Program-made: the position numbers and the translations under genes
Shown here: positions 11,317 through 22,496 of the stretch, in pieces
Layout of the letters: each line of letters begins with the position of its first letter
Position numbering within the stretch: position 1 is the first letter of the stretch
Notes under the pieces: model-generated
Seen by the model: the letters and a program-made list of their open reading frames with translations, nothing else
Databases searched by the model: none
What the model was told of the DNA's origin: nothing
Assembly (NCBI GenBank): GCA_951799425.1
Contig: OX637397.1
Coordinates: forward strand, 12,699,064-12,763,063
Direction of reading: 5' to 3'
Source: Ilex aquifolium
Taxonomy: Eukaryota; Streptophyta; Magnoliopsida; Aquifoliales; Aquifoliaceae
Length of the DNA: 64,000 nucleotides

Positions 11317-12955
11317 CACTATAAGAAAAAAATGATTTTTAAGACGGTAAAGTGTTGTCATAAAAGATTTATTTGCCGTCACAAATACTTTTTGTGGCGG
11401 CATTGTGACAGCATTGTCTCGCCATAATAAGTGTGGTCTTAAAAGGTTTTTACGGCAGAAACGATTTCTCTCAAATAGTATTTACGGTAGTAAGATCCTG
11501 TCGTAAATAAGTTATCACAAAAAATTCGACACTTTTACTTTTATCACGGCTGCAAAAGTATTGTCTCAAATACCACATTTGACTGTCGTAAAAAATAAAA
11601 GATTTTGTTGTGGTGGTTAATATACTGTCGCAAAAAGTATGAAATTTTTTTTACGTTAAATGAAATATATTTACGACGGCAAAGATGACGCTACAAAAAA
11701 AACAAATTTTTTTTTAATAATTATGGACCATGGATAACCAATGTTATATATTATGTGCATATATATTCTTCCATCACATGAATTTGAGAGTACACATTCG
11801 TACAAATTTTTTTTTTTTGGAGGGGAAGGGGACTTGAACCCTTGACTTCAAGAAGACAAAACTTTCACAAGGTAAGGAGTATCATTGGACCAAAGACTCA
11901 TTAATATCCGTATAACTACCAAATTCAATATATAAATAAACAAAAAAGTAAATATAACCAACATTTCCAAAAAAATAGAAATATTTTCATATAAAAAAAA
12001 AATTTCATGAGTTAAACAAAATGTAAAATATGCACTTTTACAAAACATAGCAATCCATGAGTACAAAAAATTAATGCAAAAAGTTGAACATCCTTCTCAA
12101 ACCATCTACTGTCTCAGTGACATCTGAAGAAAATATAAAATTATTGTTATTATACTGAAATGATATTTATATACATATATACAATAAAGAATTAAAAGAA
12201 GTTAGAATATACATCAATAGAGGACCACGTAATATTTCTCTGAACGACTTGTCCAATTATGTAAATGGTATATAAACGAGTCATATCATATACATTTCTT
12301 CTAATTGGTTTCACCAATACCTGATTCGTTTATAATCGTATCATGTCGGGTTCCCTCGTTTACTAAACAGGTGGTTTAAGGAATACTTAAACCTATTAAT
12401 TTTATTTCATGTTAACGGATCGTGTCATATTTTGACACCCCTAGTTTTGATATAAAAAATTGACTTTGTAGAGTTTAATTTTCTTTTTTTTTGAATTAGA
12501 AATTGTTTTTTGATGTTAAACTACGTAATTTTATAAAATATTACTTGTAATATGAAAAATAGTTATGGTCAATACAAATTTCTTTTTAAAGTTTTTCTTT
12601 TTTAAACTATAAACTGTTTTTTAATCTAAAACAACATTTTAATGTTTTATGAAATATTATATACGACAGGAAAAAATAGCTGTTAGAAATATAAAAAATT
12701 CTTTTGAGTTTATGAAATATTATTTGCGACAGAAAAAACAGCTGTCTCAAATACAAAAATTTCTTTTGAATTTATGACACTATTTACGGCAGAAAAAATA
12801 GCTGTCACAAATATTAACAAAATATTAATACAAACACGTTTTTTGTGACAACAAAAACAACTGCCACAAAAAAATTGTCTCAAACACGTCTTTTGTGACG
12901 GCGAACACAACCGTCGTAAAAAAAATTGTCACAAAAGATCCTTATTCTTAGAGTA
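11317..12955. mobile_element. CACTA (En/Spm) transposon, deletion derivative
   Basis: Starts CACTATAAGAAAAAA at 11317 and ends TTCTTAGAGTA at 12955, a two-mismatch inverted copy of CACTATAAGAA. It is flanked by the 3-bp duplication GAA (11314-11316 and 12956-12958) expected of CACTA elements. Both ends carry many subterminal repeats of a GACGGCAAA / CTGTCACAAA type (11340-11690 and 12660-12930). There is no TnpA- or TnpD-like frame in 1.6 kb, so it is non-autonomous. The inside holds a SINE-like piece and an unassigned repeat at 12280-12440. Confidence 0.85.
11829..11915 (-). mobile_element. Possible tRNA-derived SINE fragment
   Basis: On the minus strand GGGTTCAAGTCCC (near 11828-11841) fits the pol III B-box GWTCRANNC exactly. 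TGGTCCAATGA, about 50 bp upstream (11882-11892), is a weak A-box. A T-run flanks it on the plus strand. No terminal duplications were found, so this is only suggestive. Confidence 0.3.
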
Positions 12956-13584
12956 GAAGATATGATAAATTAGAGGAGGTGTGACTGAAATTTTTTCAAA
13001 ACAAGTAAAACAGTTATAAGACCAAAATATCAATTTTAATCCTTAAATTGTTGTTCTTAAGGTAAAATTGTAGCCATTAATGCAAGTTATTCTCCCGAAA
13101 GGTGTAACAGACGCGGTCAGATGTCTCATGATCCCATCAGTAATGGCTTCATAATTCCACCAGCAAAGATCTATCGGGGTGATTTCTATACGCTCTTCCT
13201 TACCCACCTTTTTTTTTAATAGGAAAAAAATAAATTCAAGTTATCCCAAAAGGCACACATCTCAACTTCTCATCATCTCTCAGTCGTAGGATAGGATTGA
13301 TACCTATGTTAGATTATTTCTACTATTTATCCTGATCCACCAAACTCAAGCGAAACTTGCGATTGGTTGACTTCCGGACCAAATTGACCGTATTTGGTTG
13401 GTTTATCTTATGATATAAAACAATTACTAGTATTGGTTTATCCTATGATATATAACAAATAACCATAGCAGGAGTGTTACTAAAGAGCAGCTATTGAGGG
13501 TTCAAACTCTCTCTCTCTCTCTCTCTCTGGCTATTGTTCGAACACTAGTGTTAACTTTAAAAAATTTGGGAAGAATTTAGGATC

Positions 13585-14065
13585 CGTTTGCTTTTTATTT
13601 CAATAAATGACATAATAAAATATAAAATTTGACTGTAAAATTTATATTCTATTATCAATGAGTTGGACCCCTTGTTTGATTTTTTAATTTTATTCCAATG
13701 GATAGTATAATTATATACTAATTACAATTTAAAAAAAATTGAATTTTTATTTTTGATTTTATTTTAATAAATGATACAATAAAACATAAATTATGGTTAT
13801 AAAAATTAAAATACTTGAAAATTAGAATACTTTCGGTGTAAGTATAACATTTTAAACTTAAGTGATCTAAGTATTATATGCTTACAAACTTTATGGGGTT
13901 TTGGTATAATTTACTAACAGATATACTAACGGACATTGACGGCAGGGGTTTAAGTGTTATGCGCGTACAAAACTTTAAGAGATATGTGTATATTATTTCA
14001 AATATTAAGAGGTCTGAGTGATTAAACGATAAACTTCAGGAAAACTAGGTTTAATTTTTCCTTTT
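13585..14065. repeat. One arm of the Mutator-like foldback family
   Basis: The sequence resembles 3590-4123 in the same order: a CAATAAATGACATAATA block, a CTTGTTTGATTTTT block, GTTATGCGCGTACAAA and GGTCTGAGTGATTAA. It ends GTTTAATTTTTCC where the intact element has GTGTAATTCTCCC. No opposite arm lies to the left, so it is a truncated or half element. The neighbouring 12959-13584 holds a (CT)n tract (about 13508-13528) and a duplicated TTGGTTTATC-TATGATATA motif, but no gene. Confidence 0.55.
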
Positions 14066-14749
14066 TTATTTTAGGGTGCGGAGAAAAAGGCATTAATAGC
14101 TGGTGGGCACCCACATGAGGAGTCACTCACCAGTCGCTAGTTGCCTAGGTTGGCTGCTGCCAGTCGGCATTAGTCCGAGGGAGGACTTTGTCATCCAATA
14201 CTTGCTATCAGAAGCTTCCATGGGTCAGTTACCTCCTTGCTACTTTAAGTTATTACGAGCTCTCTCGCTCACCTCTGCTAGGAAGTTCCTACTCAGCTGA
14301 GGATCAACTTAGGACCTAGAGTTCTAGGCAAATACTACTTCGAGTATTAACCTAATCTATTTTGAATTCCTAGTTACCCCAATTAAATTATAAAATTTAA
14401 CTACCATACATTTTCTCTTGATATGCCACAGCATAATCTGCTTTCAGATGACATTTATCCGAAAGTAGTGTATGAATGGTAAAACTATAGTATTAAAAAC
14501 TTATTTTTTGATATTATATATCTACTATGAAATAATTATATTGTCCTAACTCAATGTGGTTATTTGACATCGACCCTAAAGTTTAGGATCGATTTTAAAC
14601 TTTTTTACGCTTGATCATACAACTTTAAAATCATTCTTAACTTTTTTGTCGTATTTTAACCCCATTACTATATTAGTTTACCCCAAAATATTACAACATT
14701 AAGTAGAATACCTCATTCGCTTCCATAGTCTTGTGAACCAAACAGAATC
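14066..14749. other. Region downstream of UGT75-B, no gene recognised
   Basis: 14070-14330 is less AT-rich than its surroundings and holds a 65-codon open frame (14103-14300) without recognisable motifs. 14330-14749 is AT-rich and includes the UGT75-B 3' flank. I see no polyadenylation signal I would place with confidence. Confidence 0.4.
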
Positions 14750-17700
14750 TTATCCTAACCTTTCCAGAAACTGTTTGAGATTCTTGTGGGAAGAACCTCC
14801 CTCCTTGACAGCTTCCATAGTCAAACCTTTCCATTTTATGGCATTCTGTCTGATCTCTTTCCCTCTCTCTCCACCTCCCATCAATGTGTCCAAACACCTC
14901 TTAATCTCTTCTCTCTCCACCATCCCTTCTTCATTCACTGCTGCTCTCAGCCCTGTCCCCCACACCTCCTCCAGCAGCTTTGCATTAGTCATCTGGTCCG
15001 CCATGCGTGGGCACCCCACCACTGGCACACCGGTGACAAGACTCTCCAATGTCGAATTCCATCCGCAGTGTGTCACAAAACAACCTACGGACCTGTGATG
15101 TGGATAATCAGGTTGTATCAAGTCGAAGTACGAAAAAGGCTAAATAATTAGGTTAGAAAATAGTTAGGCTAAATAATAAGATAGAAGTATGAATCAGAAA
15201 CCTGACCCAACCCCATAACTCGACCCGGGTGGAGGTGGAATGGAGGTTTTAGGGAGGAGTGGGGGGGGGGGGGGTGATTGGTGATGGTGGTGGTGACGAG
15301 TAATGGTAGTTAATGATGGAAAATATATATTTATTAAGGAATAATAAATACTACACGGGTGAGATTAGACATTTTATGATAATGAAAATGAACTTTCATG
15401 ATTACATAACAAACATTATAGTGGAGATTATTTAGTAATGATTATTCTATCCTAATGTTTGTTTTATTACTAATTATCAAACTGAGCATTATAAAATATT
15501 ACGTGAATTTAATAGATCCCACTATTTTAATAACAAACCGTTATAGCCACATCTAATAGATAACATGTTAGAATAACGATATTCACCAATCCTATTTAAT
15601 ATTTTTATATGTTGGTGATACCCATTCAAAACCTCAACAATATATTCAAAACAGTAATTGCCTTTAACTTAAAGTTGGTGGACATTTAAATTTCTATCTT
15701 CAAAACATAATGCCTAATATTTAAAATATTTTTAAAACTGAATTATTATTAGTCTTGAAAAGAGCAGGCAATTCTATTAGAACTTGATTTGAAAACCTAA
15801 CACATTCTTTTTTATTTCTTTTTAAAGAAAAACCCTAATGCATTATAATCGAATAATGCTAGACTGATCAAAAAATAAGACCAAAAATAGGAATTAAATG
15901 AAGTAGCATTACCACAATGGTGTTGTAGGTTTCACTTTTACACATTTAAAATTTAAATTTGTACTATTATGATACTGCTACATCATTTGATTTATGCTTT
16001 TGATCCCCTTTTCTGGTCAGTGTAACACTACTCATTCCGGTAACATTATTTGTATTTAAATTGGGAATCTAATAAATTTCAACCATTGAATTGGCAATTT
16101 ACCATCTTCAATGATGAGCCTTAGGGCTAATTAGTCCCCAAATTATGTCTCTTAGCATTGTCGCATTAACAATGCTCTATTAATGTATTATGGTCTTTGG
16201 ACTAGCAATAAGTCCTAGCATTCAAATTATAAACCAACAATTTATAGTTCGTCAATCAAAATTTGACAGCTCATTTTTTTTTATTTGACACAAATACACA
16301 TGTACAGTAACTTAACCCTTATCACTCACCTTGAGTTAAATTGAATGGGTCCCACTTGACTAACCCCTAGGGTTAAATTAGAAGCAGAAAAACAAAAAAG
16401 AAATAGACAACCAAATGCTTCTGTATCCAGTCCAATGCCGATTACATCTTCGGGTGAACATCGATTACATGTTTGCCTTCTCCGGTCAAAATGGATAATG
16501 TAAGTTTTTCCATTATCCATTGTTTTATATTTATCTTATGAAAAATATGTGTACTTAAGTTTTTTTTTTTTCTTATATTTGAACCCCCCAAAAAAATTGT
16601 TATATTAATTTTTGGGTTAGTTACAAAACTGTCCCCTTTAATTTTGGAAAGTTTGCAACCCACTCCTTCAGGTTTTAATTTTAGGGTTAATTGCAAATTG
16701 CAACTCAAAAGAACGTTCGAATCTCAATTTGTACCCCCAAAAATTAAAAATCTCAATTTGCACCCTCAAAAATAGAAATTTGTATCAATGTGCACCTAAA
16801 ACTAACCGCCGTCAATTTGCTACCTAAAACTAAATTGATAAATTATATCTAGATCCTCTCATACTTGTCACTTAATCATTTGGACCCCTTCACATTTAGA
16901 ATATTACTCCCACATCTCATGACGTTTGTGCACGTGTACCACATATCCCCTTTTCATTGATATTTGTTAATATAACCATTAAAAAATATGATTTTATCTT
17001 AATAAAAAAATATTATTTTATCTTAATAAAAAAATACAATTTTATATTACCATTTATTTTGTGGGTCCGATATACTCTAAAGTTCAAAATCAAGCTTACC
17101 ATTTGAATGTCCAATAGAATGTAGGTATTTATATAATGTTTTTTATATTCAATGCAATATATCACTTAAACAGAATTATTTGAATGCTCAATTGGGGGGA
17201 CATTTTTAGTCATATTTGGATTCTCAATGGACGTAAGTGTAATATTTTAAATTTGAGGGATCTAGGTGATTAAGTGACAAGCATGAAGGAGTTTAAGTTT
17301 AATTTATCTATTTATTAGGATAAAATCATAATTTATCTATTTATTAGGATAAAATCATATTTTTTTAACGGTTATATGAACAGATATCAACGAAAATGGG
17401 TTACGTGTTACACGTGCACAAACGTCATGAGATGTAGGAGTAATATTCTAAATGTGAAGGGTTCCAAATGATTAAGTGACAAGCATGAGGGAATCTAGGT
17501 ATAATTTATCAATTTAGTTTTAGGTAGCAAATTGACAACGGTTAGTTGTAGGTGCACATTGATACAAATTTCTATATTTGAGAGTGCAAATTGAGATTTT
17601 TTTATCTTTGGCGGTGCACATTGATACAAATTTTTATTTTTGAGGGTGCAAAATTGAGATTTTTGATTTTTGGGAGTACAAATTGAGATTCAAACGATCT

Positions 17701-19742
17701 TTCAGGGTATAATTTGCAATTAACCCTTAATTTTAACAAATAACCCCTTTAAATTTGAATATTTTGCAATTAACTTCAATAGTTATTTTTAGACAATAAA
17801 AATTGACAAATGTTCATATCAAATATTTAGTACTTTTCCCTTTACTTTTACATCCTTTTATCTTCCCCTAACTCGAATGGTTAACTCTCATTTCCTTCCC
17901 CCTTCTGGTAGAAACCTTTCATTTCCTATGATGAGCCAGAGGCGGAGGTTTAATTATTTTTTAGTCTTGGTTTTTTTGTTTTCTTATTTTTTTAGGGGCA
18001 AAATTGATATTTCAAGAAAATATATATGGAAAATAATATACAAGGAGGGTGTAATAGTTCTTTCAGGTGTTCAACTATTGTTGTTAGTTAATTTAATCCA
18101 ATTGAAACTTGAAGGGGACAAATTACAGTATTTGAAACCACAGAAAACTGATTGCAACAAGAGATATAGTTGGAAGGGGAAAATTGTAATTAACTAACCC
18201 TTAATTTTTTGGTGTGGCTTCGAATATAAACTATTTTGCTTCGCCCCAAATTCTAAAAACTGAGAATGTCTATTTGAAAATGAAACATTTTTTTGTTTGT
18301 ATCTTAAAATATAAAACCATGTTAAATGAATGTTGAAGCCCTACCTATACCAGTAATCAATAGGAGCGATCTCGACACTAGGGTTGCTCAACATTAATTT
18401 GTGTATTTGTCTAACTATAAAGAATTTATTCTCAATTAAAATATGTTTTAAAAAAATAAATAATTAAAATATATTTACCAAACAAATAATTAAAATAGAA
18501 AAAATGTTATATAACTTAAATGAAACCTAAAAATTAAAATTTAAATACATATCATCGGACGAGGTGTGGGATGAGTGGGTCCCACTAAAACAATTAATGA
18601 GATCTACTCGTCCGATGAATGTTATACATTTGATTTATAATTTTTTGGGTTTTATTTGAATTTTATAGAATTGCTCTTTAAAATATATTTACCAAACAAA
18701 TAATTTAAAAGGTAAATATATACCTGTGACACAGCACCTCCATCTGTGAACACCATGGCACAATCAACCCATCTTCACCACAGCCCTTCTTTTCTTCTCC
18801 TTCACCATCACGGTTCACCCACAGGAACGGCCTGTCACCTTCAACAAGTCCCTGCAAAATCTCTTCTCTCTGCCTTTTCTCCAACGCCACAAAGCTTCCA
18901 AACGACACATAAATCACCGAACCCTCTGGTTTCGAATCCAACCACTGAACATAATCTCCAGAGCTCCGAATCAAATCACACCCAAAAGACCTGTCTGAAC
19001 AGTCATTTCCATCAGAAAAAGCCGATGGAACCAACGGTCCGATTGAGATAACATCCATGTTATCAACGGCCATGATCGAAGCAGATTCTAGGGCATCAAA
19101 TGAGTTTACGAGGACACATGGGTGAGGATCTTTTTCTAAGGTTTGTATGTGTTCTTGAAAATTAGGGATCAAAGAGGAATAGTATTTGTCAGTTGGTAAG
19201 AGAAAAGAGGGTAAGTCAGTTGAAGTCAACAATGGCAACCCTGGTAGGTTAATGGAAATCGAAGGGTTGGTATCGTTTTCCCCATCGTAGAGACCATCAT
19301 GGCCGTTGAAGAAACGGTGGTAGATAGCAAAACAAGTAGCAGACTGAATAGCAAGTAAAGCTGATGGTACGTGACATTCACGCGCCACTGCCGCTGCCCA
19401 CGGGAGGAGGTAAGGGTAGAGTAAGAAAGTCACCGGTTGGCCATCGCTAGAGAGGTTGTGGATGAGATTTGTGAGGCTTTCGGACCCCACGCGCTTTACC
19501 TTGGTTAGGTAGGCGGATAAGTCGGCGGCGTCGTCTTTCACGGTCTCCTCGGTCCCATCGGAGAAGGAGGCGAAAAATAAGCCGTTTAGAGTTGGACGGG
19601 TAGTCAGGCGACTCAGGCCGGCGACGGTGGTGGCAAAGGTGGCGCGTGCACCGACACGTGTGAGATTCTTGGCTAGCTGGAGGGTGGGGTTGATGTGGCC
19701 TTGGGCAGGGAGAGAGATGAGTAGGAAGTGTTGGTTGTTCAT
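14750..19742 (-). CDS. UGT75-type UDP-glycosyltransferase, copy B (two exons)
   Basis: Exon 1 is 18724-19742 and exon 2 is 14750-15092. Donor CACAG/GTATAT and acceptor ATCACAG/GTCCG join in phase 2 to give 453 residues, normal for UGT75. The catalytic His16 lies in PAQGHINPT. The sugar-donor PSPG box spans residues 330-373, is exactly 44 residues from W to Q, and is split by the intron after CH. It contains THCGWNS, and GCPRMADQ at its end. The segment LLYPYLLPW lies where many UGTs carry the activating Asp, so the usual Asp is not obvious, as in UGT75 relatives. The 3.6-kb intron holds nested foldback transposons, and a Helitron lies 145 bp upstream of the ATG. It should be a soluble cytosolic glucosyltransferase; the acceptor is unknown. 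Confidence 0.88.
15855..16035. mobile_element. Possible MITE in UGT75-B intron
   Basis: Imperfect palindrome: GAATAATGCTAGACTGA near the left end and GAGTAGTGTTACACTGA (reverse complement of the right end), with weaker inner pairing. No matching target duplication was found. The adjoining intron (15093-15854) has a G-run of about 14 bases near 15260 followed by GGT repeats. Neither it nor 16036-16613 contains coding sequence. Confidence 0.4.
16614..18200. mobile_element. Mutator-like foldback element (outer of nested pair)
   Basis: Ends GGGTTAGTTA at 16614 and TAACTAACCC ending at 18200, with inverted similarity inward (CCCCTT blocks). It is flanked by a perfect 9-bp duplication, TTAATTTTT (16605-16613 and 18201-18209). 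It carries a second element (16684-17726) inside. A 106-codon frame at 17877-18197 lies within one arm and has no recognisable motifs. No transposase was found. It lies in the UGT75-B intron. Confidence 0.75.
16684..17726. mobile_element. Mutator-like foldback element (inner of nested pair)
   Basis: Long inverted arms begin GGGTTAATTGCAAATT and end AATTTGCAATTAACCC. They include GGTGCACATTGATACAAAT and TTAAGTGACAAGCATGA blocks on both sides. It is flanked by a perfect 9-bp duplication, TTAATTTTA (16675-16683 and 17727-17735). The inner arms share TAATCA-TTGGACCCCTTCACATT type wording with the 1135-4123 element, so the two are distantly related. It is 1,043 bp long and non-autonomous, and would fold as a near-complete hairpin. 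Confidence 0.8.
18498..18676. mobile_element. Small Mutator-type MITE in UGT75-B intron
   Basis: Palindromic, 179 bp, with a TCATCGGACGAG core repeated in inverted form (TCGTCCGATGA). It is flanked by ATTAAAATA and TTTAAAATA, an 8-of-9 target duplication. A homologous copy sits at 950-1123 in copy A. The reverse-complemented right end (GAGCAATTCTATAAAATTC) resembles the end of the MITE at 62148-62317 (GAGCAATGCTATCTAACTC), so they are one family. Confidence 0.65.
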
Positions 19743-19887
19743 GGTACTGTGGCTGTTGGGTTTCGATTAGGTTCTTACTTTCATGGTGTTTATTTGTGGG
19801 ACTTGCTAAGTGTAAATTTATTGGCGTGGACAACAAATTTGACTCTGGTTCAGCAATTAATACTTATTATATTTAATTGTGCTTAAA

Positions 19888-20174
19888 TCTATATAATAAA
19901 ATACTTAACAACTTAAATTTTTATTTATTAACATAAATTTTATTTCAAATATTATCCACACACCATAGTATGCACATGTTAAAAAAAATTGTCAAATTAT
20001 TTATTTTGAGAAAATTTGGTCGATATTTTTTAAAAAATAATGGATACAAAAAAATTTTAAATAATATAATTAAATAAATGAAAGAAAGAAATTATTATTT
20101 AATATAGTAAAATCGATTTTTTGGACGATTGAATTTTATCTTGTATCATGCCTGAAAGCACGGATTATAACTAG
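19888..20174 (+). mobile_element. Short non-autonomous Helitron upstream of UGT75-B
   Basis: Begins TCTATATAATAAAATACTTA after host A (19887) and ends GATTATAACTAG before host T (20175), the A/T insertion habit of Helitrons. An imperfect stem (ATGC-CTGAAA-GCAC) lies just before the 3' end. It is 287 bp, with no coding capacity. It starts 145 bp from the UGT75-B start codon, where copy A lacks it, so it may have altered that promoter (inference). Confidence 0.7.
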
Positions 20175-21953
20175 TAGATTTATTGAGTTTATTTTAATAT
20201 ATTGATTGAAAGTTTATTCTCTCTTTTTTCCTATTTTTTTGATAGAACGGTAGTCGAGAAGTAAATAGTAGCTGCAACGGTTACATCACATCAATATATT
20301 TTTATGGTATAATTGTTCAATAATAAAATAAAATGAGGACAATTGGATTCTACATAATTAAAAAATTACCTATCTGTATCATGTAGTAATTACTAATGTG
20401 AGATCTATTTGTCCACATATTATCTCCTAATTAGACAATTATATTATATCAACATAATGACGTGGTGTATTCAATAATCCCAATATTCTCTCGTAGTTGA
20501 GGGGACTCGATTCACTGATTTTTTCCTTCAGATTTAGATAAAAACTTTTAATCTATATAATGTGAGAAAGTTTTCCCAAACAAACGAGGGGCCTAATAAT
20601 ATTTGATTATTATTAAATATTAATAAGATTTACTTATTTAATGGTGATAAATGTAGGGGTGCAATTTGAGTTGACTAATCCAAATTAGTTTACCCGAACC
20701 AACTTAAATTGATTCCGAAATTAACTTGAGCATTATTCGGATTAGGTTAGGGTTAAAAGTTTTATAACTTGAGTTCAATCTGAACTGATCCTCCAACCCA
20801 GCCAATTCGTCCGAGTTGTACACCAGATAAATGTATTGTTGGAAAATTTATTGTGGAAAATAAATTAAAATATGACTCATACATCGAAATTAGTGGGATC
20901 ATAATTTTTAATTATTTGTTTTGAAATATTAATAGTTGAATGAGAAATTATGTATCAAAAATTATTAATTTTATTAATATAATAAACTGAATTTTTGAAT
21001 TTAAAATTGGTTAAAAATAGATGAGATCGAAATAGTAGACGAACTAGCACAGAGGCCGAAGGCGGCGCTTAAGACTTTTGGCGCCTTGCTTTGGTAGTCT
21101 TGCTTGGCGCGTTGGCAAGTGGGGCCCAAGGCTTTGGCGCCTTGACTTGGGGTGCCTTCTTTTGCCGATCGCCTCGCTTTGTCTTGTCTTACCTCGCCTC
21201 GTTTTGCGATTTGTTGTCTACGTTTGAACTGCCTAACTTAATCGTTTTTTAAATTAATTTTTAAAATATGTGTCAGACATAATTGTAGTCATCAAGAGTG
21301 TCTCTCTGAACAGGTATAACGAATAGTAGCGTTACTTGCCTGTTTAATTTAATTGAACAGACGCCTAAAGTCTATAAAAAGAAGACTTCTACTATCATTT
21401 GAAAAATATCGAAAGATCAAAATACTGAAATTCAGGAATAATTCTTATAACTTTCATACTTCTCTTCCTCTGCATACATATTGTTGCATCGTTATTCTTA
21501 TTCGTCGGTTCAAGTATAAGACACAGTTATATTCGCTAGAATCTTGGATATTGAAGTGTTGATTCTCTCCATGAACGTAAATTCGTTCTATCTTGTGAGA
21601 CAATTGCTCATCAACCTTGAGTATTAAGATAGGGCAAATTTGTTTTAAGAAGAGTATTGATACAAGACTCAAATTTATTCTATTTTTCTGGTTCTGATCA
21701 TTGCTGTTGTTCAGGATTCATGTGAGTGGATTAATTTGCTTAAACAGTAGGCTTTCTGTTTTAGATTCGCAACAATTTTTTAAGTTTCATAAATCTAATT
21801 ATATACACAATATTTTTGGATAACATGTATCACGTTATTTGGTATTATAAACTTTACATAAAAATTTAGTGAGAATAGTATTATTCTATACAATTTGTTG
21901 TTTGGCCCACGAAAGTTCAATTGTTCTATTTCATTTTTTCTCAGCCACATTAA
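20175..21953. other. Intergenic region, no gene recognised
   Basis: AT-rich to about 21030. Then a GC-richer block (21050-21220) has repeated GGCGCC and CTTGG words like those in the Tat-like element at 6070-6140. After it, CTATAAAAAGAAG (about 21373) could be a TATA region of an old LTR. No LTR pair, duplication or host gene could be fixed. Confidence 0.35.
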
Positions 21954-22437
21954 GGGCATGTTTGGTAGGAGTATAAGGGTGGTATAAAAGGGTGGTATAA
22001 AGAAAATAGTACGTGGGACCTACTTTATACCATGTTTGTTTGACTTTTTTTGGTCGGTATTAATTTGCGGGTCGCAATACCGACCCGCTATGAACAGTGC
22101 CGTTAATGCCTTGTACAAGGTGCTATTCAATACCACCTACCCGGTGGTATAAAATGTTGGAAGGAGGTATTAAAGTGGTAAAAGACTCAAATGCCCTCAA
22201 CTACAAAGCCAGCCGCAATTGTTGACTTTGATTTATAAGGATAAAATTGTCTTTTTACACCCCAGCCGCAATTGTTGACTTTTTTAAATAGGTATTACAT
22301 AGATAATATTTGTGATACACAAACAAGGGGAAGGATGAGATTATAGTTTAAGACCGGGTATAATATACTATTGGATTGGAATGGAATGAAGATAAATCTA
22401 ATACCGGGCTTATTTTATACTCAAAACAAACGGGCCC
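21954..22437. mobile_element. Tourist/PIF-Harbinger-type MITE
   Basis: Ends GGGCATGTTTGGTAGGAGTA and the reverse complement GGGCCCGTTTGTTTTGAGTA form an imperfect terminal inverted repeat of the GGSCnTGTTTGG style. It is flanked by TAA on both sides (21951-21953 and 22438-22440), the 3-bp target of this superfamily. 484 bp, with no transposase. Confidence 0.75.
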
Positions 22438-22496
22438 TAATAGTGGATGAAAGTCAAGGATAATCCAAATATCACGCACTTGTCATAGGCAGGTTT

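Noticed and set aside
14103..14300. Small plus-strand gene downstream of UGT75-B
   Set aside because: Only 65 codons with no motif, no splice or promoter context; kept as unassigned region.
21271..21771. Solo LTR with TGT...ACA borders around a CTATAAAAAGAAG TATA-like box
   Set aside because: No matching target duplication or second copy in the window.
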